From Sphingomonas sp. OK281 (GTDB lineage: Bacteria > Pseudomonadota > Alphaproteobacteria > Sphingomonadales > Sphingomonadaceae): a DNA stretch of 64,000 nucleotides. The stretch lies in NCBI RefSeq assembly GCF_900115295.1, contig NZ_FOVZ01000001.1:1054001-1118000 (forward strand), read 5' to 3'. Shown piece by piece: positions 16,915 to 24,864 of this stretch. The position numbers and the translations under genes are program-made. Under the pieces are notes generated by a model that had not been told where the DNA came from, did no database searches, and saw only the letters and a program-made list of their open reading frames with translations. The first letter of the stretch is position 1; each line of letters starts with the position of its first letter.

Positions 16915-18234
16915 CTATACCGCGGTGCTGAATTGTCGCGCGCCGGGAGACCTGTAGGCGTCGAGCGTCGCGGCGATCGAGCGGGCATAGAGGCGAGCGT
17001 CAGGGGAGAGGCGGAGCGTCGTGCCGTCCCAATCCACCAAGCCTGTGTTCTCGAAGGGAAGGAGCCGATCGTGTACCGAGGCAAAGTCCGGTAATCCGGA
17101 CAGATCAGCGAAGCCTCGCGTCAGGACGGCTTCGATCGCCTTTCCCCGCATCCGGTCCTCAGCGGTCCGGCGGATGCCGCGCACGGTGGCAAACCGGCTT
17201 GCCGCGAGCGCGACGTGATAGCGGCCCGTGCTCTTCTCGTTCTGCAGCAGGGCGCCGCGAAACTCGCTGATCGCGCTTGCACCCAGCGCGATAAGCGTCG
17301 TTGCAGGATCTTCGGTAAATCCCTGGAAATTGCGCCGTAATGTGCCGTTCTCGCTGGCTTGGGCCAGCGCATCGGAAGGCTTGGCGAAATGATCGAAGCC
17401 GATCGCGGCATGGCCGGCCTCGGTCAATGTCGCATACGCCAGGGCGGCCTGACCGAACCGTGCCTGCGCACCCGGAAGCGCGGTCGCGTCGATCCGTCGC
17501 TGGCGCGGGATCATGCTTGGCACATGCGCATAGCCGAACACCGCGAGCCGATCGGGCTCCATCGCGAGGCTGTCGAGCAGCGTCGCCTCGAGTGCCGCTT
17601 CGGACTGGTTCGGCAGGCCGTACATCAGGTCGAAATTGATCGATCCGACGTTCGCCTTGCGGAGTAGCGCCATGACGCGGCTGACCTCGTCGGTCGGTTG
17701 GACACGCCCGATGGCGGCCTGGATCGCCGGATCGAGCGTCTGCACGCCGAGGCTGACGCGAGACACGCGGTACGCTGCCAGCATCGCGGCCCATTCCGCG
17801 GTGAACCCGCGCGGGTCGAGTTCGACGGAGAGGACCGGGTCGTCGCAACGAAAACTTGTGACGATGCGCTCTACCAGCCGTGCGAACTGCGCCGGTGCAA
17901 CCGCATTCGGACTGCCGCCGCCGAACGCGATCCGGCCGATCCTCGCATGTCCAACGCGGTCGGCGACCAGCACGATCTCCTGTTCCAGCCGCGCAAGATA
18001 GGCGTCGAGCCGAGCGCTGCGATTGGCCGCGCCGGTGTTGCAGCCGCAATACCAACAGATCTGTCGGCAATACGGAACGTGCACGTAGAGCGAGACGGTT
18101 TCGTGCGCGCCGATGCCGGCCAGCGCAGCGTGCATGTCCGCGGGGCCGACCGAGTCGGTGAACTCGGCGGCGGTGGGATAGCTGGTGTAGCGCGGTACCG
18201 GCACCGCGAGCAGCTCTGGATAATAGGTCCACAT
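16915..18234 (-). CDS. hemN: Oxygen-independent coproporphyrinogen III oxidase, 439 aa
   Basis: Radical-SAM enzyme that decarboxylates coproporphyrinogen III to protoporphyrinogen IX without oxygen. The Fe-S/SAM motif is CRQICWYCGC, the HemN-type CxxxCxxCxC. Further family parts are PRYTSYPTAAEF at the start, FGGGSPNA, SVELDPRGFT and NFDLMYGLPNQS. A perfect FNR box lies 42.5 bases upstream of the ATG (box centre to A), consistent with low-oxygen induction. No good Shine-Dalgarno is visible. Confidence 0.93.
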   Translation of the reverse strand: MWTYYPELLAVPVPRYTSYPTAAEFTDSVGPADMHAALAGIGAHETVSLYVHVPYCRQICWYCGCNTGAANRSARLDAYLARLEQEIVLVADRVGHARIGRIAFGGGSPNAVAPAQFARLVERIVTSFRCDDPVLSVELDPRGFTAEWAAMLAAYRVSRVSLGVQTLDPAIQAAIGRVQPTDEVSRVMALLRKANVGSINFDLMYGLPNQSEAALEATLLDSLAMEPDRLAVFGYAHVPSMIPRQRRIDATALPGAQARFGQAALAYATLTEAGHAAIGFDHFAKPSDALAQASENGTLRRNFQGFTEDPATTLIALGASAISEFRGALLQNEKSTGRYHVALAASRFATVRGIRRTAEDRMRGKAIEAVLTRGFADLSGLPDFASVHDRLLPFENTGLVDWDGTTLRLSPDARLYARSIAATLDAYRSPGARQFSTAV

Positions 18235-18269
18235 ACACCCCGACGTGGGCGGCAGCGGGCGTGACGTCT

Positions 18270-18283
18270 TTGACCGCGGTCAA
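18270..18283. promoter_or_regulatory. FNR box (hemN / ompW-like divergent promoter)
   Basis: TTGACCGCGGTCAA is a perfect dyad matching the FNR/FixK consensus TTGAC-N4-GTCAA. It is shared by hemN (leftward) and the OmpW-like gene (rightward) and recurs exactly before cydA. Confidence 0.85.
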
Positions 18284-18291
18284 CCCGATCC

Positions 18292-18305
18292 TTGTCCGGG
18301 GTCAA
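18292..18305 (+). promoter_or_regulatory. Second FNR box of the OmpW-like gene
   Basis: TTGTCCGGGGTCAA differs from TTGAC-N4-GTCAA at one base and is 22 bases (two helical turns) after the first box. TAGCCC at 18328-18333 would be the -10; the start would be near 18340, putting this box at -41.5 and the distal one at -63.5. Confidence 0.65.
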
Positions 18306-18361
18306 CGCCTTCGCGGCGACGCGCGCCTAGCCCGACGCCATTGGGTTACAGGAGCCGGACC

Positions 18362-19060
18362 ATGAATGTGTCGATCAAGAGCCTCGCCATCGGTGCGGTA
18401 TTTGCGGGTATGGTCGTGGCCGCTCCTGCCGTCGCGCAGAGCGATGCGACACCACGCCATGGCATCGCCGCCGGCGACGTGCTGCTGCGCGTGCGGACGA
18501 TACTGGTCGCCCCGAACGAGAAGTCCGGCAGCGTCATCCCCGCGTTTCCCGGCGAGCATGTCAGCGTCAACAACAGCTTCATGCCAGAGGTCGACGTCAC
18601 CTACATGGCGACCGATCACATCGGCTTCGAGCTGATCGCGTCGACCACCAAGCATCACGCCGATGGCCGCTCAGGCACTACGGGCTCGATCGGCAAGCTT
18701 GCCTCGACCTGGGTTTTGCCGCCGACGCTCACCGCGCAATACCACCTGAACCCGACGGGCAAGATCCGTCCCTATGTCGGTGCCGGGGTGAACTACACGA
18801 TCTTCTGGAACGAGAAGGCGTCGGACGGGCTGGTCGCGGCCGTGGGATCGACCGACGTCCGCATGAAGGACAGCTTCGGCTGGGCGGCGCAGGCCGGCGT
18901 CGATATCGACATCACGCCGAAAGTGTTTCTCAACCTCGACGTCAAATACATCGATATCGACACGACCGCGCGATTGCGGACGGCGGCGGCGGGTACGCAG
19001 CGGGTCGCGATCAGTCTCGATCCGCTGGTGTTCGGGGTCGGGCTCGGCATCCGGCTGTGA
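18362..19060 (+). CDS. OmpW-family outer-membrane beta-barrel protein, 232 aa
   Basis: A cleavable signal peptide (VSIKSLAIGAVFAGMVVAAP, cut after AVAQ or nearby) precedes an eight-strand barrel of the OmpW type: AGDVLLRVRTILVAPNEKSG, STWVLPPTLTAQYHLNPTG, IRPYVGAGVNYTIFW and the C-terminal LVFGVGLGIRL. OmpW proteins form narrow hydrophobic channels and are FNR targets in other bacteria, matching the two boxes here. AGGAG precedes the ATG. The stop overlaps the GTG of the next gene. Confidence 0.88.
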   Translation: MNVSIKSLAIGAVFAGMVVAAPAVAQSDATPRHGIAAGDVLLRVRTILVAPNEKSGSVIPAFPGEHVSVNNSFMPEVDVTYMATDHIGFELIASTTKHHADGRSGTTGSIGKLASTWVLPPTLTAQYHLNPTGKIRPYVGAGVNYTIFWNEKASDGLVAAVGSTDVRMKDSFGWAAQAGVDIDITPKVFLNLDVKYIDIDTTARLRTAAAGTQRVAISLDPLVFGVGLGIRL

Positions 19061-19848
19061 CGACCGATGCGACCCGGCGAGCGGCCCCGTTCTGGGGCCG
19101 CTCGCACTATCTCGATCGCATGACGTTGGGCGAGTTGACGGTCGCGTATCTCCGACATCATGCGATCGTCGCCTATCTGGCGCTGGTCGCGGTGTCGGCC
19201 GCCCTCTTCGCGTGGCATCCGGCGGGTGCGGTGCCGACCGTCGCGACGATCGCGCTGGTCGTGATCGCCTATCCGCTGATCTGGTACGTGCTGCACCGCT
19301 GGGTGTTGCACTCGCACTGGATGTTCAGGACGCCGCTGCTGTCGGGCATATGGAAGCGGATCCACTACGATCATCACCGCGATCCCAATCATTTGGAGGT
19401 GCTGTTCGGCGCGCTGTACACGACCCTGCCGACGCTGCTGCTGGTCGCCGCGGTACCGGGCTGGCTGATCGGTGGGACCGGCGGTGCGGCGGCGGGGTTC
19501 GCGACCGGGTTGCTGTGCACCTGCGTCTACGAGTTCTTCCACTGCATCCAGCATCTTTCGTACAAGCCGCGGGTCAGGTGGCTGGCGACGATGAAGGCGC
19601 GTCACATGGAGCATCATTTCCACGACGAGACGGGCAATTTCGGCATCACGAACTTCGCCTGGGACCGCGTGTTCGGCACGCTCTATCGCCGCGTCGAACG
19701 GCCGGCGAAGAGTCCGACGGTCTTCAATCTCGGCTATACCGACGCGGTTGCGGTACAATATCCGTGGGTGGCGCGACGATCGCATCCGATACCGGCGCGA
19801 CCGCGAGGTGCAGATCGCAGAGCGCGACCATCGCCGGACGGTGGCTGA
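19057..19848 (+). CDS. Sterol desaturase / fatty-acid hydroxylase family membrane protein, 263 aa
   Basis: Di-iron membrane hydroxylase family with histidine boxes HRWVLH, HYDHH, HCIQH and HMEHH, and hydrophobic spans at ~30-60, 65-85 and 120-160. The likely action is hydroxylation of a fatty acyl chain or carotenoid-type substrate, which needs oxygen; its pairing with an FNR-controlled porin is therefore notable. GTG start overlaps the porin stop. The last 125 bases lie antisense to the end of cydC, and the Arg/Pro-rich tail beyond residue ~240 looks unlike the family. Confidence 0.82.
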   Translation: MTTDATRRAAPFWGRSHYLDRMTLGELTVAYLRHHAIVAYLALVAVSAALFAWHPAGAVPTVATIALVVIAYPLIWYVLHRWVLHSHWMFRTPLLSGIWKRIHYDHHRDPNHLEVLFGALYTTLPTLLLVAAVPGWLIGGTGGAAAGFATGLLCTCVYEFFHCIQHLSYKPRVRWLATMKARHMEHHFHDETGNFGITNFAWDRVFGTLYRRVERPAKSPTVFNLGYTDAVAVQYPWVARRSHPIPARPRGADRRARPSPDGG

Positions 19849-21376
19849 CCATGACCAGCCCCTGCCCGGTTCTGGCGAGCCGGGCGGACAGACGTTCGGC
19901 CACGCAGCGCTCGGTAGCGGCGTCGAGCCCTTCGGTCGGTTCGTCGAGCAACAGCCACGGCGCGCGGACGAGATAGGCGCGGGCAAGTGCCAACCGCCGG
20001 CGTTCGCCACCCGACAGGCGCACGCCGTGTTCTCCGATCCAACTGTCCAGACCCTCCGGCAGGGCTTCGATCACGTCGGTCAGCGCAGCGTCGGCCAGCA
20101 CCGCCCACATCGCAGCATCGTCAGCCAACGGATCGCCGAGCGCGAGGGTGTCGCGGATCGTCCCAGCCAGCAAAGCAGCGTCCTGCGGTGCCCAGCCAAA
20201 CGTCGTGCGGCGGATGGCGAGCGGGACGTCGACGATATCCTTGCCGTCGATGGAGGCGGTGCCGGCTTTCACGCCACGCAGGCCGAGCAGACTTTCCAGG
20301 AGCGTGGTTTTGCCCGTCCCCGATGCCCCGACCAGCGCGATGCGGGTGCCCATAGTAAGGTGCGTTCCGAGCAGATCTAGCGATCGCGCGGTGCCAAGGC
20401 ACGCTGTCGGCTCGTCCTCCATCGTCTCGCAGGCCAGCAGATCGTCGAGGCGGGCTGTGGCCTCGCGCACGGCGCTTCGCTGGGCCAGGCTGCGCAACAC
20501 CGGTCCGGCGCCGTCGATCGCCATGACCGCCGCCAGCGCGCACAAGGCCGCGATCGGTGCGCCCGCGGGTGCAGCGAGGATCAGCGCAGCAACGCCTGCC
20601 ACGCCGAGGGCGACCGCCTGGATGAACTCGAACCAACCGGCCACGACGGCCTGCGCGCGTTGCGCTTCCGCGAGGCGCAAGCTGCACGCATCGACGGCCT
20701 CCATCGCCTGCGCCTCGACGCCATAGCAGCGGAGTTCGGCCGCAGCATCGGCGACACCGGCAAACGCGTCCTTGAGCGCCCCGCTCGCACGCTGCACCTC
20801 GCGCCCCGGTGCATCGAGGCGGCGGGCCAGGACGCTTGCAACCGCCAGCAGACCGGCCAGGCACAGCAGTAGCGCCACCGCCGGCCGCCACCCTCCCAAG
20901 GCGCACAACACCAAACCGCTCGCCAGCGCCGCGATCATCCCGGGCACGGCGGAAAGCCGGACGAAGTGCGCCTCGACGACGTTCACGTCCTGTACGATGC
21001 GCGCGGTCGCCTCGCCCTGCGTCAGCGCGAGTGCGTGGTCCAGTGGACCGCGCGCGAGACCGAGAAACAGCGCGGGGCGGATGCGAGCGAGCGCGCCGAA
21101 CGCCGCGTCGTGGCTGGCGAGCCGCTCGCCGTAACGCCCGGCGGTCCGAAGGATCGCGAGCAGGCGGATGCCGGCACTCGGGAGCATGTAGTTGAAGCCC
21201 TGCGCGGCGATCGTCCCGGCGAGCCCCGCAACCGCGGCGGCAGTGATGAACCAGCCCGACAGCCCGAGCAACACGACCGAGGCGATCGCGACGACCGCCG
21301 CATAGCCGCTCGCGCGCCACAGGCCGTAGCGTTGCCGTCGACGCTCGTCGGCGATGAGGGTGTCGAACCCGGTCAT
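19724..21376 (-). CDS. cydC: Thiol reductant ABC exporter subunit CydC, 550 aa
   Basis: Half of the CydDC heterodimer that exports cysteine/glutathione and is needed for cytochrome bd assembly. Six transmembrane helices in residues 1-300, then an ATPase: Walker A ALVGASGTGKTTLLESLLGL, signature VRLSGGERRRLALARAYL, Walker B WLLLDEPTEGLD. ATG overlaps the cydD stop. The final 125 bases overlap the convergent hydroxylase gene. Confidence 0.9.
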   Translation of the reverse strand: MTGFDTLIADERRRQRYGLWRASGYAAVVAIASVVLLGLSGWFITAAAVAGLAGTIAAQGFNYMLPSAGIRLLAILRTAGRYGERLASHDAAFGALARIRPALFLGLARGPLDHALALTQGEATARIVQDVNVVEAHFVRLSAVPGMIAALASGLVLCALGGWRPAVALLLCLAGLLAVASVLARRLDAPGREVQRASGALKDAFAGVADAAAELRCYGVEAQAMEAVDACSLRLAEAQRAQAVVAGWFEFIQAVALGVAGVAALILAAPAGAPIAALCALAAVMAIDGAGPVLRSLAQRSAVREATARLDDLLACETMEDEPTACLGTARSLDLLGTHLTMGTRIALVGASGTGKTTLLESLLGLRGVKAGTASIDGKDIVDVPLAIRRTTFGWAPQDAALLAGTIRDTLALGDPLADDAAMWAVLADAALTDVIEALPEGLDSWIGEHGVRLSGGERRRLALARAYLVRAPWLLLDEPTEGLDAATERCVAERLSARLARTGQGLVMVSHRPAMVALCDLHLAVAPVSDAIVAPPTDIVPQPRRYSRD

Positions 21377-23157
21377 GGCCGCTCTCCAAGGTCGATGACG
21401 ATGTCCGCGATCTCAGCCAGCCGTGCGCTGTGCGTCGCGATGATCGTGGTGCGCCCTACGCAGGCGCGCGCGATCGCATCGATCAGGTGCGCTTCGGACG
21501 CGGCGTCGAGGTGCGCGGTCGGCTCGTCGAGCAACAGCACGGGCGCCGGCTTCAACAGCGCGCGGGCGAGTGCGATCCGGCGCCGTTCCCCACCGGACAA
21601 TCCGCTACCACGCGCGTCGATCACCGCGTCCAATCCGCCGCGGGCTAGCAGCATCGGTGACAGCCCCGCGGTCCGTGCGACCTCCGCGATCCGCCCGGCC
21701 GATGCGCTCGTGTAGGCCAGAGCAATGTTCGAGCCGATCGTCCCGGGCAGGATCAGCGGCGACTGCCCCATCCAAGCGGCGATCGGCGCGATGCTGCCGA
21801 TTGTGCATAGGCTTAAGTTTTGTTGCTCTCCCCTCCCTGGAAGAGAGGGGTTGGGGGTGGGTAGGTCGGCTTGGGGCACTGCCGGCTGAGTATGTGGAAA
21901 CCGACCCACCCCGGGCCCCTCCCTTCCAGGGAGGAGAGAAGTGCCAATGGTGACGCGGCCCTCGGACAAGGGAGCAAGACCGAGAAGCAGGTGAAGCAGG
22001 CTGCTCTTGCCGCTCCCCGACGGGCCGACCAGCGCGACGATCATGCCGGGGTGCGCCTCGAACGATACGCCGGATACTGCAGCGTTGTCCTGCCCGTCAT
22101 AGCGGATCGAGACGGAGTCGAAGCGGATCGTTGGCGCGACGACGGACCACACCGGTATGCACGACGGCGGTGAAACCTCAGCCTGCTCGACCACCGCCAA
22201 TCGCTCGGCCGCAGTCTCCGCTGCCTGCCGGTCGTGGTACGCCGCCGCCAGCCGCCGCATCGGTGCGTAAAATTCGGGGGCGAGCGCCAGCACAAAGAAT
22301 GCGCGGCCGAGGTCTAGCGTCTCGGGCACGGGAAACGGGAGCAGGCCCAACAGATTGAACCCGGCATACACTGCGACCAGCGCGACCGACAGCGCGGCGA
22401 AGAACTCCAGCGCACCCGACGACAGGAACGCAACGCGCAGCACGCGTATCGTTCGCCGTGCCAGATCCTCCGCGGCGTCGCCGAGCGCAGCAGCCTCGCG
22501 CCCTTCCGCCCGAAAGGCCAGCACGATCGGCAGCGCACCGATCCGGTCCGCGAACAGCCCTGACAGCCGGGCGAGCGCGACGAACTGGCGGCGTGACGCA
22601 TCCGCGGCGGCGCCGCCCGCCAGGATCATTGCAGCGAGGAACGGAAAGAACGTCGCCACCAGGATTGCGGCGGCGATCGGGCTGGCGACTGCGGTGGCGG
22701 CGAGCACGATCAGCGGCGCGATCGACGCCGCCATCCGCGCGGGCAGGAAGCGCGCGACATAGCCATCGATCGCGTCGACCTCATCCACGGCAGCGCTCAT
22801 CAGCGTGCCCGTCGTCGCATCCGATCCCGGCGCCCGGTGCAGCGCCGCAGCGACGATCCGTCGCCGCAACCGTGTCTTCGCCCGGTACGCGCCGCTCGCG
22901 CCGACGCGTGCCGCCAGCATCGCGCACACGCCGCGCCCGATTGCCGAAACGCCCGCAAGCAACGCCCAGGGCAGCATCGCCGCGACACCATTCGGCACCG
23001 CGACCACGCCGCCCGCCAACCCGGCCGCGAAGCCGATCGCCGCGACGGTGTCGAGCAGCAGCAGGCTCGTCGATAGTCGCACCCCGCCGCCGTCTGCGAC
23101 GACCACCTTCAGATAGGCGCGGGAGACGCGCGCGCGGTCTTTGGCAATACTATTCAT
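21373..23157 (-). CDS. cydD: Thiol reductant ABC exporter subunit CydD, carrying an in-frame repeat insertion, ~594 aa
   Basis: The other half of CydDC. Membrane part (residues ~20-300) with LLLLDTVAAIGFAAGLAGGV and FPFPVPETLDLGRAFFVLAL; ATPase with Walker A VALVGPSGSGKSSLLHLLLG, signature SGLSGGERRRIALARALL and Walker B VLLLDEPTAHLD. Between Walker A and the Q-loop (AAWMGQSPLILPGTIGSN) an extra ~38-residue Pro/Gly-rich stretch (including PTPNPSLPGRG) is encoded by a palindromic repeat. ATG 23157 has GGAGG only two bases away; a TTG at 23178 is the alternative. Confidence 0.85.
   Translation of the reverse strand: MNSIAKDRARVSRAYLKVVVADGGGVRLSTSLLLLDTVAAIGFAAGLAGGVVAVPNGVAAMLPWALLAGVSAIGRGVCAMLAARVGASGAYRAKTRLRRRIVAAALHRAPGSDATTGTLMSAAVDEVDAIDGYVARFLPARMAASIAPLIVLAATAVASPIAAAILVATFFPFLAAMILAGGAAADASRRQFVALARLSGLFADRIGALPIVLAFRAEGREAAALGDAAEDLARRTIRVLRVAFLSSGALEFFAALSVALVAVYAGFNLLGLLPFPVPETLDLGRAFFVLALAPEFYAPMRRLAAAYHDRQAAETAAERLAVVEQAEVSPPSCIPVWSVVAPTIRFDSVSIRYDGQDNAAVSGVSFEAHPGMIVALVGPSGSGKSSLLHLLLGLAPLSEGRVTIGTSLLPGREGPGVGRFPHTQPAVPQADLPTPNPSLPGRGEQQNLSLCTIGSIAPIAAWMGQSPLILPGTIGSNIALAYTSASAGRIAEVARTAGLSPMLLARGGLDAVIDARGSGLSGGERRRIALARALLKPAPVLLLDEPTAHLDAASEAHLIDAIARACVGRTTIIATHSARLAEIADIVIDLGERP
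21826..21938. repeat. Palindromic repeat element inserted in frame in cydD
   Basis: Imperfect inverted repeat: the left arm starts CTCTCCCCTCCCTGGAAGAG and runs through GGGGTTGGGGGTGGGT; the right arm ends CCCCTCCCTTCCAGGGAGGA. A short loop joins them. It resembles intergenic GC-rich palindromes I associate with sphingomonads and looks like a mobile or REP-type element captured inside a gene. The frame stays open. Confidence 0.75.
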
Positions 23158-23192
23158 GTCCTCCGCATTCAGGGCCAAGCCCGCGCGCGTCT

Positions 23193-23241
23193 TTGACCGC
23201 GGTCAATGTTCGCGCCGCCGGCCTCGCCTAGCCCGGCGTCC
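23193..23241 (+). promoter_or_regulatory. FNR-dependent cydA promoter (shared region with cydD)
   Basis: TTGACCGCGGTCAA at 23193-23206 is identical to the hemN/ompW box. TAGCCC at 23229-23234 is a likely -10; transcription would begin near 23241, placing the box at -41.5, the classic class-II FNR position. The same box is 42.5 bases from the leftward cydD ATG. Confidence 0.8.
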
Positions 23242-23278
23242 AGACACGACCGTCGACGGCCGTGTAGGGAGCATAACC

Positions 23279-24850
23279 ATGGACCTTGGGGTCATCGATC
23301 TGTCGCGGCTGCAATTCGCGCTGACCGCCTTGTACCATTTCCTGTTCGTGCCGCTGACGCTCGGGCTGTCGATGATGCTGGTCATCATGGAAGCCGTGTA
23401 CGTGATGACGAACCGGCCGATCTGGCGCGTCATCACGCGGTTCTGGGGGCGGATCTTCGCGATCAACTTCGTGCTGGGCGTCGCCACCGGGCTGACGATG
23501 GAGTTCCAGTTCGGCACCAACTGGGCGTATTTCTCGCACTACGTCGGCGACATCTTCGGCGCGCCGCTGGCGATCGAGGGGCTGATGGCGTTCTTCCTCG
23601 AGGCGACGTTCGTCGGACTGATGTTCTTCGGCTGGGAACGCCTGTCGAAGCTCGGCCATCTCACGGTCACGTGCATGGTCGCGCTCGGCACCAATTTGTC
23701 AGCGCTGTGGATCCTGGTCGCGAACGGCTGGATGCAGAATCCGACCGGCGCCGAGTTCAACACCGATACGATGCGGATGGAAGTCAGCGATTTCGGCGCA
23801 GTGCTGTTCAACCCGATCGCGCAGGCCAAATTCGTCCATACCGTCAGCGCGGGCTATGTCTGCGCCTCGGTCGTGGTGCTCGGCATCTCGGCCTTCTGGC
23901 TGCTGAAAGGGCGATACACCGCGGTCGCACGCCGTTCGATGACAGTCGCCGCCGCGTTCGGGCTCGCCGGATCGCTGTCGGTCGTCGTGCTCGGCGACGA
24001 GAGCGGCTACGCGCTGACCGACAACCAGAAAATGAAGCTCGCCGCGATCGAGGCTGCCTGGCACACCGCCCCCGCTCCCGCCGGGCTGACGCTGTTCGGG
24101 ATGCCCGACGTTGCTCTACGCGAGACGCGGTACGAGGTGCAGGTGCCCTGGGTGCTCGGCCTGATCGCGACGCGCAGCCTCGACAAGGAGGTGACCGGGA
24201 TGTCCGAACTCGTGCTGAAGGCGCAGGAGCGGATCACCTCGGGCGTCATCGCCTATGACGCGGTCCAGCATCTGAAGGTCGACCGCACCGACGTCGCACA
24301 GCGGGCGCGGTTCGAGGCGCACAAGCGCGACCTCGGCTATGCGCTGCTGCTGAAGCGCCACGCCGCCGATCCGCGCATGGCCAGCCCGCAGCTGATCGCG
24401 GCGACCGCATGGGACGTGGTGCCGAACGTGCCGCTGATGTTCTGGAGCTTCCGGATCATGGCGTTCATCGGCTTTTTCATGATCGCGCTGTTCGCCACCG
24501 CGTTCGTGCTGACCTCGCTCAGGATGCATACCCAGACGCGCTGGTTCCTGAAGCTCGCCGTCGTCGCGATCCCGCTGCCGTGGATCGCGATCGAGCTTGG
24601 CTGGATGCTGGCCGAAATCGGTCGCCAGCCCTGGGCGATCGAAGGCGTGTTGCCGACTTTCCTGGCTGCGTCGTCGCTGACCCGCGGTGTGCTGTGGACG
24701 ACGATCATCGGCTTCACCGCGATCTACGGCACGCTGGCGGTGATCGAGGTGCGGCTGATCCTCGCAACGATCCGCAAGGGACCGTTCGAGCATGACGAGG
24801 ATCCACAGCCCGCGCCCGGCCCGATCCCCGCCGCCGCCATAACCGCCTGA
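23279..24850 (+). CDS. cydA: Cytochrome bd ubiquinol oxidase subunit I, 523 aa
   Basis: High-affinity quinol oxidase subunit carrying haems b558, b595 and d. Begins MDLGVIDLSRLQFALTALYH with the haem His near residue 20, followed by GLTMEFQFGTNWAYFSHYVG, the family's quinol/haem region, and GWMLAEIGRQPWAIEG near the end. About nine transmembrane helices. ATG 23279 has GGGAG upstream; the frame's earlier extension crosses the promoter and is not used. cydB follows after 14 bases. Confidence 0.95.
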   Translation: MDLGVIDLSRLQFALTALYHFLFVPLTLGLSMMLVIMEAVYVMTNRPIWRVITRFWGRIFAINFVLGVATGLTMEFQFGTNWAYFSHYVGDIFGAPLAIEGLMAFFLEATFVGLMFFGWERLSKLGHLTVTCMVALGTNLSALWILVANGWMQNPTGAEFNTDTMRMEVSDFGAVLFNPIAQAKFVHTVSAGYVCASVVVLGISAFWLLKGRYTAVARRSMTVAAAFGLAGSLSVVVLGDESGYALTDNQKMKLAAIEAAWHTAPAPAGLTLFGMPDVALRETRYEVQVPWVLGLIATRSLDKEVTGMSELVLKAQERITSGVIAYDAVQHLKVDRTDVAQRARFEAHKRDLGYALLLKRHAADPRMASPQLIAATAWDVVPNVPLMFWSFRIMAFIGFFMIALFATAFVLTSLRMHTQTRWFLKLAVVAIPLPWIAIELGWMLAEIGRQPWAIEGVLPTFLAASSLTRGVLWTTIIGFTAIYGTLAVIEVRLILATIRKGPFEHDEDPQPAPGPIPAAAITA

Positions 24851-24864
24851 CAGGAGACACGACG

